A stretch of DNA of 7,536 nucleotides, taken from positions 1 through 7,536 of the forward strand of contig JAUZEI010000405.1 in the NCBI GenBank assembly GCA_030839105.1. Reading direction: 5' to 3'. Shown in pieces: positions 1-5,159 of this stretch. The position numbers and the translations under genes were made by a program. How positions within the stretch are numbered: position 1 is the stretch's first letter; each line of letters opens with the position of its first letter. The DNA comes from Actinomycetota bacterium (lineage in GTDB: Bacteria; Actinomycetota; Acidimicrobiia; IMCC26256; PALSA-610). Under the pieces are notes generated by a model that saw only the letters and a program-made list of their open reading frames with translations, searched no databases and had not been told where the DNA came from.

Positions 1-270
1 GTCGAGATCCTTGGCCTCCACCAGGTAGTAGCCGCCGATCTGCTCCTTCGTCTCCGCGAAGGGACCGTCGGAGGTGAGCACCTCACCGTTGCGGAGCTGC
101 ACGGTCGTCGCGTCGGTGGTCGGGTGCAACCGCTCGCCGCCCAGGAGCACGCCCCGCTTGGTCATCTCCTCGCCGAACTTCATGTACCCGGCGGTCATAC
201 CTTCACCTTCGGCCGGGCTCGCCGCCGCCATCGCCGACTCGTCGCCGCAGATCAACATGATGTATCGCAT
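1..270 (-). CDS. YciI/DGPF-domain protein, partial (C-terminus beyond left edge)
   Basis: Ninety codons are visible, starting at ATG 268-270 on the minus strand and still open at base 1. The protein begins MRYIMLICGDE and contains the DGPFAETKEQIGGYY signature at about residues 69-82, the hallmark of the YciI-related/DGPF family (PF03795, dimeric alpha-beta barrel). Family members are usually about 110-125 residues, so some 20-35 C-terminal residues lie outside the window. The start is supported by a strong AGGAGG (complement of 275-280) 4 nt before the ATG. It lies 105 bp downstream of asd on the same strand; no clear terminator or promoter is visible in that gap, so it may be read from the lysC-asd transcript or from its own promoter. 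The biochemical role of this family is poorly defined. In actinobacteria such genes often sit beside an ECF sigma factor, which would lie to the left of this window (inference). Confidence 0.88.
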   Translation of the reverse strand, partial: MRYIMLICGDESAMAAASPAEGEGMTAGYMKFGEEMTKRGVLLGGERLHPTTDATTVQLRNGEVLTSDGPFAETKEQIGGYYLVEAKDLD

Positions 271-375
271 GGGTCCTCCTCGTGGATTCGTTCAACGGTC
301 ACACCCACGACGATCGCGAACCCGCGAGATCGACAGCCCGGAAGAGATTTGCGGGCGCCGTGCTCCGGGACGTTG

Positions 376-1398
376 CTACAGCAGGAGCTCCGCCATCTGC
401 ACGCCGTTGAGCGCCGCGCCCTTACGCAGGTTGTCGCCGGTGATCCACAGATCGATCGATCCCGGTTCGGACGGATCTTCGCGAACGCGGCCGACCAGCA
501 CGGGGTCGATACCCGCGGCTTCCTGCGGAGTCGGGTAGCCATCGCCGTCGTCGACGAGCAATACGCCCGGCGCGTCGCGCAACAACTCGACGACCTCGGC
601 CTTCGTCACCGGCCGGTGAAAGCGAACGTTCGCGCTGACCGCGTGACCGACGTATACGGGCACCCGAACGCAGGTGACCGTGCACCGGATCGCGTCGTCG
701 TGCAGGATCTTGCGCGACTCGTGGACCATCTTCCACTCTTCGGACGTGTAGCCCTGTTCCTTCACCGAGCCTGCGAGCGGGATGACGTTGCCCGCGATCG
801 GCTTGTCCCAGACCTCGCCCTGCACCAGGAATCCCGGCTGCGCGCCGGAGTGACGCAGCTCCTCGGAGCGGCCGTCGAGCTTCGTCCACTGTGAGTCGAG
901 CTCGCGCAGGCCGACCTGGCCCGCGCCCGAGACCGACTGATACGTCGACACCACCATGCGGTCGATGCGCGCCGCGCGGTGCAGCGGTGCGAGCGCGGTG
1001 ACGGGAATCATCGTCGTGCAGTTGGGGCACGACGCGATGCCCTTCGGCATGTTGCGCATGTCCTCGGGATTCACTTCGGCGACGACGAGCGGAACGTCGG
1101 GATCCATCCGGAAGGCCGACGACTTGTCGATGACCTGGGCGTGAGAAGCAACGGCCTGCGGTGACCACTCGAGCGAGAGCGGATCGTCGACATCGACGAT
1201 GACGAGGTCGAGCCCGTCGAAGCACCCGGGTCGCAACACCTCGCACACGACCTCGCCACCGGCGAACGGCAGCCGGCGACCCTCGGAGCGCGCCGACGCG
1301 TACGCCCGCAGCTCGCTCACGGGGAACGAGCGCTCGTCGAGGAGCCTCAACATCTCGGTGCCGACCATCCCGGTCGCACCCATCAGACCGACGCGCAC
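376..1398 (-). CDS. asd: Aspartate-semialdehyde dehydrogenase
   Basis: Reduces L-4-aspartyl phosphate to L-aspartate 4-semialdehyde with NADPH, the cytosolic branch point toward lysine/diaminopimelate, threonine and methionine. With the chosen start the product is 340 residues, normal for the family. Visible motifs are the N-terminal Rossmann loop GATGMVG (about 7-13), the catalytic cysteine in CPNCTT (Cys127), TYQSVSGAG (about 152-160), GNVIPL (203-208), EEWKMVHESRKIL (220-232), the catalytic His in RVPVYVGH (His252) and the C-terminal GDNLRKGAALN. The residue three before the catalytic Cys is Cys where Gram-positive-type relatives usually have Asn. Start choice: lysC ends in TAA at 1405-1407, TTG follows directly at 1402-1404, and GTG is at 1396-1398. 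The AAGGAG at the end of lysC is 3 nt from TTG but 9 nt from GTG, so I prefer GTG; the TTG form would add two residues. The zero-gap junction implies cotranscription and translational coupling with lysC. Confidence 0.97.
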   Translation of the reverse strand: MRVGLMGATGMVGTEMLRLLDERSFPVSELRAYASARSEGRRLPFAGGEVVCEVLRPGCFDGLDLVIVDVDDPLSLEWSPQAVASHAQVIDKSSAFRMDPDVPLVVAEVNPEDMRNMPKGIASCPNCTTMIPVTALAPLHRAARIDRMVVSTYQSVSGAGQVGLRELDSQWTKLDGRSEELRHSGAQPGFLVQGEVWDKPIAGNVIPLAGSVKEQGYTSEEWKMVHESRKILHDDAIRCTVTCVRVPVYVGHAVSANVRFHRPVTKAEVVELLRDAPGVLLVDDGDGYPTPQEAAGIDPVLVGRVREDPSEPGSIDLWITGDNLRKGAALNGVQMAELLL

Positions 1399-1404
1399 GA
1401 CCAA

Positions 1405-1902
1405 TTACTCCTTGTCCAGACCGAACGCCGCGTGCAGCGAACGAACCGCGCGCTCGACGTCATCCTCGGCGAGCACGCACGAGATCCGAATCGTCGACGT
1501 GCTGATCATCTCGATGTTCACGCCCTCGTTGGCAAGTGTCTCGAACATGCGGGCGGCGATGCCGGGATGCGTCTTCATGCCCGCGCCGATCAACGACACC
1601 CGGCCGATGTGCTCATCGGTCGCGAACCCGCTCGCCTCGGTGTCGACGACGATCTTCTCCATGCAGCGCGCGGTGCGATCGACGTCGGGACGCGGCACGG
1701 TGAACGAGATGTCGGTGTGACCCGCGCTCGACACGTTCTGCACGATCATGTCGACGTTGATCCCCGCCTCCGCGAGGTCGCGGAAGATCGTCGCCGCGAT
1801 ACCGGGGCGGTCGGGTACGCGCTCGATCGTGACCTTGGCCTCACCGGTGTCGTGGGTGACACCCGAGATGATCGCCTGTTCCATTGCTTCGACCGTGTCC
1901 AT
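1405..1902 (-). CDS. Internal in-frame start: aspartokinase beta (regulatory) subunit
   Basis: Nested in frame inside lysC, this ORF starts at ATG 1900-1902 (Met247 of the alpha chain) and encodes 165 residues, essentially only the two ACT domains. The start is preceded by a perfect AGGAGG (complement of 1911-1916) with an 8-nt spacer, the best-placed ribosome site in the lysC region. In Corynebacterium glutamicum and Bacillus, aspartokinase is an alpha2beta2 enzyme whose beta chain is made from just such an internal start. The C. glutamicum beta start corresponds to Met253 here (MEQAIISGV), six codons downstream of the ATG I favour. The function would be effector binding and assembly of the regulatory interface. 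What I see is the ATG, the Shine-Dalgarno site and the domain boundary; actual production of the short chain is inferred. Confidence 0.72.
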   Translation of the reverse strand: MDTVEAMEQAIISGVTHDTGEAKVTIERVPDRPGIAATIFRDLAEAGINVDMIVQNVSSAGHTDISFTVPRPDVDRTARCMEKIVVDTEASGFATDEHIGRVSLIGAGMKTHPGIAARMFETLANEGVNIEMISTSTIRISCVLAEDDVERAVRSLHAAFGLDKE

Positions 1903-2640
1903 CTCTGCGTCCTCCTCGGTGATCCAGGTTCCCGGTGCCCACGTGAAGCTCGACCGCACGTGCACCTTGACACCGTGGTTGCGGGCGAACTCGACCGATC
2001 GCAGCGCGAGCACGCGTCCGCCCGTCGCCGCCATCTCGAGCATCTCGTCGAACGAGACGCGCGCGAGCTTGCGCGCGGTCGGCACGATGCGCGGATCGGC
2101 CGTATACACGCCTTCCACGTCGGTGTAGATCTCGCATGCATCGGCACCGAGCGCGGCCGCGAGCGCGACGGCGGTGGTATCGGAACCACCGCGGCCCAAA
2201 GTGGTGATGTCGAGCGCGGTCGAGACTCCCTGGAAACCGGCGACGATCGCGACCTTGCCCTCGGCCACCGCGGCGCGGATGCGGTCGCCGCGGACCTCGA
2301 TGATCTTGGCCTTGCCGTGATCGGTGTCGGTGACGATCCCGGCCTGGCTCCCGGTGAAGCTCACCGCCGGTTGGCCGAGGTCTTCGACCGCCATCGAGAG
2401 CAGCGCCATCGAGATGCGCTCGCCCGCGGTGAGGAGCATGTCCATCTCGCGCCCACCGGGGTGCCGGGCGACGTCGCCCGCGAGCCGCACGAGGTCGTCG
2501 GTGGTCTTGCCCATCGCCGAGACGACCGCGACGACATCGCTTCCCTCCCGGCGCGTCCGGACGAGATGGTCGGCGACGGCCCGGATGCGATCCGGGTCCG
2601 CGACCGAGCTCCCGCCGAACTTCTGAACCAGTAGACCCAC
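1405..2640 (-). CDS. lysC: Aspartate kinase (aspartokinase), alpha chain
   Basis: Phosphorylates L-aspartate with ATP, the first committed and usually feedback-controlled step of the aspartate pathway. The product is 411 residues, typical of actinobacterial enzymes. The kinase domain (about 1-240) shows VQKFGGSSVA at 5-14 with Lys7, FTGSQAGI at 95-102, GRGGSDTTA at 149-157 and DVEGVYTADPRIV at 174-186. Two ACT domains follow (about 265-340 and 345-411), including QNVSSAGHTDISF at 301-313, the region that binds lysine/threonine effectors in relatives. Feedback inhibition is therefore likely but inferred. The open frame extends upstream to 3270, but that extension is low-complexity shadow coding opposite the cyclophilin gene. 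GTG at 2638-2640 gives the family N-terminus MGLLVQKFGG. No Shine-Dalgarno precedes it; a TACCCT hexamer lies 8 nt upstream, so a leaderless mRNA is likely. It is directly followed by asd. Confidence 0.97.
   Translation of the reverse strand: MGLLVQKFGGSSVADPDRIRAVADHLVRTRREGSDVVAVVSAMGKTTDDLVRLAGDVARHPGGREMDMLLTAGERISMALLSMAVEDLGQPAVSFTGSQAGIVTDTDHGKAKIIEVRGDRIRAAVAEGKVAIVAGFQGVSTALDITTLGRGGSDTTAVALAAALGADACEIYTDVEGVYTADPRIVPTARKLARVSFDEMLEMAATGGRVLALRSVEFARNHGVKVHVRSSFTWAPGTWITEEDAEMDTVEAMEQAIISGVTHDTGEAKVTIERVPDRPGIAATIFRDLAEAGINVDMIVQNVSSAGHTDISFTVPRPDVDRTARCMEKIVVDTEASGFATDEHIGRVSLIGAGMKTHPGIAARMFETLANEGVNIEMISTSTIRISCVLAEDDVERAVRSLHAAFGLDKE
1911..1916 (-). promoter_or_regulatory. Internal Shine-Dalgarno AGGAGG for the LysC beta start
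   Basis: The complement of 1911-1916 reads AGGAGG, 8 nt before ATG 1900-1902, within codons for the acidic ITEEDAEM linker between the kinase and ACT regions. The alpha-chain start of lysC has no such site, so this internal site could initiate more strongly than the gene's own start. Confidence 0.7.
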
Positions 2641-2648
2641 GGATGTAA

Positions 2649-2654
2649 AGGGTA
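2649..2654 (-). promoter_or_regulatory. Putative -10 element (TACCCT) of lysC, leaderless
   Basis: The minus strand reads TACCCT at 2654-2649, followed by exactly 8 nt and the lysC GTG. A TANNNT -10 hexamer in this position would start transcription at or within a base of the GTG, giving a leaderless mRNA. That fits the missing Shine-Dalgarno. The wider motif CCCGCCGGTACCCTTT recurs with one change (CCCGCCGGTAGCCTTT) before the 3-hydroxybutyryl-CoA dehydrogenase gene. No convincing -35 element is seen. Confidence 0.55.
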
Positions 2655-2695
2655 CCGGCGGGCTCGGTGAACCTCGGACGAGATTCGCCGCCCTG

Positions 2696-2701
2696 TACCC
2701 T
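2696..2701 (+). promoter_or_regulatory. Putative -10 element (TACCCT) of the cyclophilin gene, leaderless
   Basis: TACCCT at 2696-2701 is followed by exactly 8 nt and the GTG start at 2710, the same geometry as on the opposite strand for lysC. No Shine-Dalgarno lies before this GTG. The two divergent -10 elements face away from each other with 41 bp between them, so the two promoters may compete or share a regulator. Confidence 0.55.
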
Positions 2702-2709
2702 CGTCGGCC

Positions 2710-3420
2710 GTGCCGAGTGCAGACAAGCGTCAGCGTCAGAAGGAGAATGCCCGGCTCGCCCGTGAGGCGCGCGAGGCGGCGCTGAAGAAGCGCCGCCGCA
2801 ACCGGACTCTCCGCAACGCCGCGATCGCGGTGGGCGTCTTCGTGGTCGCGATCCTCCTCATCACGTGGCTCGGCGGCGGCAGCAAGAAGAAGGTCGTTGC
2901 GAGCCCGTCGACGACCTCCACCACCATCGCCGCCAAGCTGCCGCTTTCCGGAGTGACCGCGACGATCAAGGGAAACCTCGGCACGATCGTCATCGCGCTC
3001 GACACCAAGAATGATCCGAAGGGCGCCGGCCGCTTCGTCGCACTCGCAAACGGCGGCGTCTACAACGGGTCGTCCTGGAGCCGGATCGCGAAGGACTTCG
3101 TCATCCAGGGCGGCGCGCCCGGCGGGGATCCCAGTCAGTCGGCGGCAAACCAAGTCGTCGCCGAAGTACCGAAGGATCACTATCCCGTCGGTTCGGTCGC
3201 CGCCGCGAAGGGCCCCAATGACGCCCCGGGGACTTTCGACTCGCAGTTCTTCATCGTGACCGGCGCGCAACAGGGTGCGACTCTCCCGAACGATTACGCG
3301 CGTTTCGGGACGGTGAAGTCGGGGATGGACGTCGTGAACAAGATCGCGGCCCTGCCGGTGTCGGGCGAAACCCCGACCTCGAAAGCAACGATCGACTCGG
3401 TGACGATCAGCGGGGTATAG
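2710..3420 (+). CDS. Membrane-anchored cyclophilin-type peptidyl-prolyl cis-trans isomerase
   Basis: Catalyses cis-trans isomerisation of X-Pro bonds, here probably outside the cytoplasm. The product is 236 residues: a strongly basic, charged N-terminus (about 1-35), one hydrophobic segment (about 36-54), a Thr/Ser linker (SPSTTSTT, 65-72) and a cyclophilin domain (about 82-236). Basic-in topology would place the domain on the outer face of the membrane. Cyclophilin motifs seen are WSRIAKDFVIQGGAPGG (123-139), holding the equivalents of human CypA Arg55, Phe60 and Gln63, then SQFFIVTG (178-185) and FGTVKSGMDVVNKI (199-212). The equivalents of CypA Trp121 and His126 are Thr191 and Tyr196, so high-affinity cyclosporin binding is unlikely (inference). 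The start is GTG 2710, without a Shine-Dalgarno but with TACCCT 8 nt upstream. It is divergent from lysC and its 3' end overlaps the convergent amidotransferase-like gene by 14 bp. Confidence 0.93.
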   Translation: MPSADKRQRQKENARLAREAREAALKKRRRNRTLRNAAIAVGVFVVAILLITWLGGGSKKKVVASPSTTSTTIAAKLPLSGVTATIKGNLGTIVIALDTKNDPKGAGRFVALANGGVYNGSSWSRIAKDFVIQGGAPGGDPSQSAANQVVAEVPKDHYPVGSVAAAKGPNDAPGTFDSQFFIVTGAQQGATLPNDYARFGTVKSGMDVVNKIAALPVSGETPTSKATIDSVTISGV

Positions 3421-4129
3421 CGGCCGTCACGAGCTCGACGGTCGTGCCGCTCTTCGCCAACTTGGGCTTCGAGTCCTTGCGGTACACGGTCGCGCCGCCG
3501 GCGCCCATTACCTCCCAGGCCGCGTCGGCGGTCCGGACGAGCGCGGTCTGCTCGTCGATGCCGACCAGGACCGCGTCGCGGGCGAGCAGGTCGACGGAGC
3601 GTTCCCTCAGGTGCTCCGCGGCGCGCCCGTGGTACGGGAAGATCGCCAGGCCCGGCACGAGGCCGAGCCCGACGGTGTACGCCCCGCCTCGCGGGTCGAC
3701 CATCGGGTCGCCGAGCACGGTGGCGCCGGCGCCCGACGCCGCGATCACTGCGCCGCGGCCGAACGCGTAGACCATCGCGTCGTAGAACGCGCTGCTCTTC
3801 AACACCGAGCGCAAATGAAGCGGAGAGCCGTCGGCGATATAGACGAACTTGGCGACTCTGACCGCCGAGATGTTGGCGTCGGTTTCGGCGTCGCGGCGGT
3901 TGACCACCGGTAGTCCGGTGACCTTGGCGCCCAAGGTCTCGAAGTAGCGGGTCGCGCGTTCGACGGCCCGGTCCGGATGTTCGAAGGCGGCGGCCGCGGG
4001 CAGCACGAGCACCTCGTCGGTGCCGGCCAGCTCCAGGAGACGGGTGTCGAAGGTCGAGCACGGTTCGGTCCACTCGTCGCCGCCCACGAGGGCGACCGTC
4101 CCCGTCCCCGCTCCCGAGGTCTGGCTCAC
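3407..4129 (-). CDS. Type 1 glutamine amidotransferase-like (peptidase S51/cyanophycinase-like) protein
   Basis: A 240-residue cytosolic protein (no signal or TM segment) with the class-I amidotransferase-like fold used by peptidase E and cyanophycinase. Visible are TVALVGGDEW at 11-20, the EVLVLPAAAAFEHP strand region (39-52), YIADGSPLHLRSVLKSS (97-113, where relatives have a GGS/GGDQ loop), the elbow IAASGAGA (129-136), DPMVDPRGGAYTVGLGLVPG (141-160) and FPYHGRAAEHL (164-174). Relatives carry G-[TS]-S-A-G-A at the elbow, with Ser as nucleophile; here it is A-S-G-A-G-A, so the nucleophile position (133) is Gly. Ser132, one position earlier, might substitute, or the protein may be non-catalytic. 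Substrate and pathway are unknown. GTG 4127-4129 is the annotated start; it has no good Shine-Dalgarno and overlaps the stop of a possible 7-codon upstream ORF. It converges on the cyclophilin gene with a 14-bp overlap. Confidence 0.85.
   Translation of the reverse strand: MSQTSGAGTGTVALVGGDEWTEPCSTFDTRLLELAGTDEVLVLPAAAAFEHPDRAVERATRYFETLGAKVTGLPVVNRRDAETDANISAVRVAKFVYIADGSPLHLRSVLKSSAFYDAMVYAFGRGAVIAASGAGATVLGDPMVDPRGGAYTVGLGLVPGLAIFPYHGRAAEHLRERSVDLLARDAVLVGIDEQTALVRTADAAWEVMGAGGATVYRKDSKPKLAKSGTTVELVTAAIPR
3421..3444 (+). terminator. Candidate hairpin terminator after the cyclophilin gene
   Basis: Directly after the cyclophilin TAG, CGGCCGTC (3421-3428) can pair with GACGGTCG (3437-3444), giving 8 pairs including one G-U around an 8-nt loop. 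No T-tract follows, so at most it is a U-less terminator of the kind proposed for high-GC actinobacteria. The sequence is also coding (C-terminal codons) for the gene on the other strand, so the fold could be a by-product of codon use. Confidence 0.3.
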
Positions 4130-4149
4130 GCCCTGGATCCGGTGTTCAC
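4126..4149 (-). other. Possible leaderless 7-codon upstream ORF
   Basis: GTG at 4147-4149 opens a short frame, MNTGSRA, that stops at TGA 4126-4128. That TGA shares two bases with the GTG start (4127-4129) of the amidotransferase-like gene, so a ribosome finishing the short frame could restart on the main gene. A TAGGAT hexamer lies 7 nt upstream of the first GTG, which would make the short ORF leaderless. This would explain how the main gene is translated without a clear Shine-Dalgarno. It is a small, geometry-based call. Confidence 0.35.
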
Positions 4150-4160
4150 GCCGTGGATCC
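4126..4160. repeat. Imperfect tandem direct repeat, 15 bp at 20-bp spacing
   Basis: TCACGCCCTGGATCC (4126-4140) and TCACGCCGTGGATCC (4146-4160) match at 14 of 15 positions and start 20 bp apart, about two helical turns. Each copy contains a GGATCC palindrome and, on the minus strand, a GTGA. The two copies thus supply both candidate GTG starts of the amidotransferase-like gene. It could be a local duplication, or paired half-sites of an operator in the divergent region. Confidence 0.6.
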
Positions 4161-4162
4161 TA
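4157..4162 (-). promoter_or_regulatory. Putative -10 element (TAGGAT) of the amidotransferase-like gene
   Basis: The minus strand reads TAGGAT at 4162-4157, fitting TANNNT. It lies 7 nt before the upstream GTG (4147-4149) and 27 nt before the annotated GTG. No clear -35 element is seen. The position resembles the -10 to GTG geometry of lysC and the cyclophilin gene. Confidence 0.4.
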
Positions 4163-4213
4163 CGAGCGCCCGTCTCGGCCCGAGCGCACTCGCCCGACCT
4201 CACTACCCGCCGG

Positions 4214-4219
4214 TAGCCT
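4214..4219 (+). promoter_or_regulatory. Putative -10 element (TAGCCT) of the hydroxybutyryl-CoA dehydrogenase gene
   Basis: TAGCCT at 4214-4219 sits in CCCGCCGGTAGCCTTT, which matches the lysC promoter motif at 15 of 16 positions. Transcription would begin near 4225-4227, leaving a leader of about 20 nt that includes AGGAGG (4234-4239), 8 nt before the ATG. An inverted repeat CTACC-CGCC-GGTAG (4203-4216) overlaps the hexamer and could be an operator, though it is short. Confidence 0.5.
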
Positions 4220-4247
4220 TTCGGCCTTCACACAGGAGGACAGGCTG

Positions 4248-5102
4248 ATGACGGTCAAGCGGATCGGGATCGTGGGTTCGGGGATCATGGGCTCGGGCAT
4301 CGCCGAGGTCGCGGCCAAGGCCGGCATCGAAGTCGTCCTGCGTAGCCGGGCCCAGGCCAGTGCCGACGCCATGGTCGCGGGTCTCGAGAAATCGTTGGCC
4401 AAGCAGGTCGACCGCGGGAAGCTCGACGCCGCCGAGCGCGACGCGGCGCTCGGCCGGGTCCGCGCCGTCGCCGACCTGTCGGAGCTGAGCGAATGCGACC
4501 TCGTCGTCGAGTCGATCGTCGAAGACCTCGCCGCGAAGAAGCACCTCTTCACCGAGCTCGACCGCATCTGTCCGGAGCACACGATCCTGGCGACGAACAC
4601 GTCGACGCTGCCGGTCGTCGAGATGGCGATGAACACCGGCCGGCCGGAGAAGGTGTGCGGCGTGCACTTCTTCAACCCCGCGCCGATGATGGCGTTGGTC
4701 GAGGTCGTGCGGGCGATCACCTCCAGCGACGAGACGATCGCGACGGCGACGGCGTTTGCGGTTGCGTGCGGCAAGAACGCGGTGCAGGTCAAGGACCAGG
4801 CGGGCTTCATCGTGAACGCGCTGCTGTTCCCGTACCTCAACAACGCGGCCAAGCTCGTCGACGCCGGGGTCGCGACCCGGGACGACATCGACGCCGCGAT
4901 GAAGGGCGGCTGCAACTTCCCGATGGGCCCGCTGGAGCTGCTCGACCTCGTCGGCCTCGACACGAGCCTCGCCATCCTGGAAGCCCTCTACGCCGAGTTC
5001 AAGGATCCGAATTACGCGGCCGCCCCGGTCCTGCGCCGGATGGTGAGCGCCGAGCGGCTCGGCCGCAAGTCGGGCGTCGGTTTCTACGAATACAAGCGGT
5101 AG
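4248..5102 (+). CDS. hbd: 3-hydroxybutyryl-CoA dehydrogenase
   Basis: Interconverts acetoacetyl-CoA and 3-hydroxybutyryl-CoA with a nicotinamide cofactor in the cytosol. The product is 284 residues, the usual length for stand-alone enzymes of the 3-hydroxyacyl-CoA dehydrogenase family. Seen are the Rossmann loop GSGIMG (10-15), ATNTSTLPV (115-123) with catalytic Ser119, the catalytic His140 in GVHFFNPAPMM, Glu152 in LVEVV, Asn190 in GFIVNALLFPYLNNA, and GCNFPMGPLELLDLVGLD (221-238). After beta-2 the sequence is VVLRSRAQAS, where clostridial Hbd has VVLRD; losing the acidic residue and gaining Arg hints at NADP(H) preference (inference). ATG 4248 is chosen over the longer open frame back to 4020 because of AGGAGG at 4234-4239 with an 8-nt spacer and the family N-terminus. 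The mutase gene 57 bp downstream suggests an operon supplying or using C4 acyl-CoA in the ethylmalonyl-CoA pathway, or polyhydroxybutyrate/butyryl-CoA metabolism. Confidence 0.95.
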   Translation: MTVKRIGIVGSGIMGSGIAEVAAKAGIEVVLRSRAQASADAMVAGLEKSLAKQVDRGKLDAAERDAALGRVRAVADLSELSECDLVVESIVEDLAAKKHLFTELDRICPEHTILATNTSTLPVVEMAMNTGRPEKVCGVHFFNPAPMMALVEVVRAITSSDETIATATAFAVACGKNAVQVKDQAGFIVNALLFPYLNNAAKLVDAGVATRDDIDAAMKGGCNFPMGPLELLDLVGLDTSLAILEALYAEFKDPNYAAAPVLRRMVSAERLGRKSGVGFYEYKR

Positions 5103-5159
5103 CCGGCGCGCGCGGGTAGGTCGGCGGTAGTCCCCGACTTCCCCGGCGAGAGGCGATCC

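Noticed and set aside
314..327. Small hairpin TCGCG-AACC-CGCGA between asd and the YciI-family gene
   Set aside because: It has only 5 pairs and no T-tract on either strand; this is common by chance at this GC content, so I do not call a terminator.
1432..2634. 400-residue plus-strand ORF antisense to lysC
   Set aside because: Its composition is rich in Asp, Arg, His and Gly with no domain signature. Long antisense frames are expected opposite high-GC genes.
2663..2682. CTCGG direct repeats and a CTCGGACGAG palindrome between the divergent promoters
   Set aside because: The elements are only 5 and 4+4 bp long, too short in this composition to call an operator without comparative data.
2641..3270. 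210-residue N-terminal extension of the lysC open frame
   Set aside because: It is a low-complexity, Arg/Asp/Gly-rich translation opposite the cyclophilin gene. The family N-terminus begins at GTG 2638-2640, where a promoter-like hexamer is also well placed.
3294..4073. 259-residue minus-strand ORF over the amidotransferase-like gene
   Set aside because: It is an Arg-rich alternate-frame shadow; the 3407-4129 frame carries the recognisable fold motifs.
4020..4247. 76-residue upstream extension of the hydroxybutyryl-CoA dehydrogenase frame
   Set aside because: It overlaps the divergent gene and its promoter region. The Shine-Dalgarno and the family N-terminus place the start at 4248.
5115..5142. 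Possible promoter or hairpin between hbd and the mutase gene
   Set aside because: GTCGG...CCGAC gives only a 5-bp stem and no TANNNT hexamer is well placed. Simple cotranscription is the better explanation.
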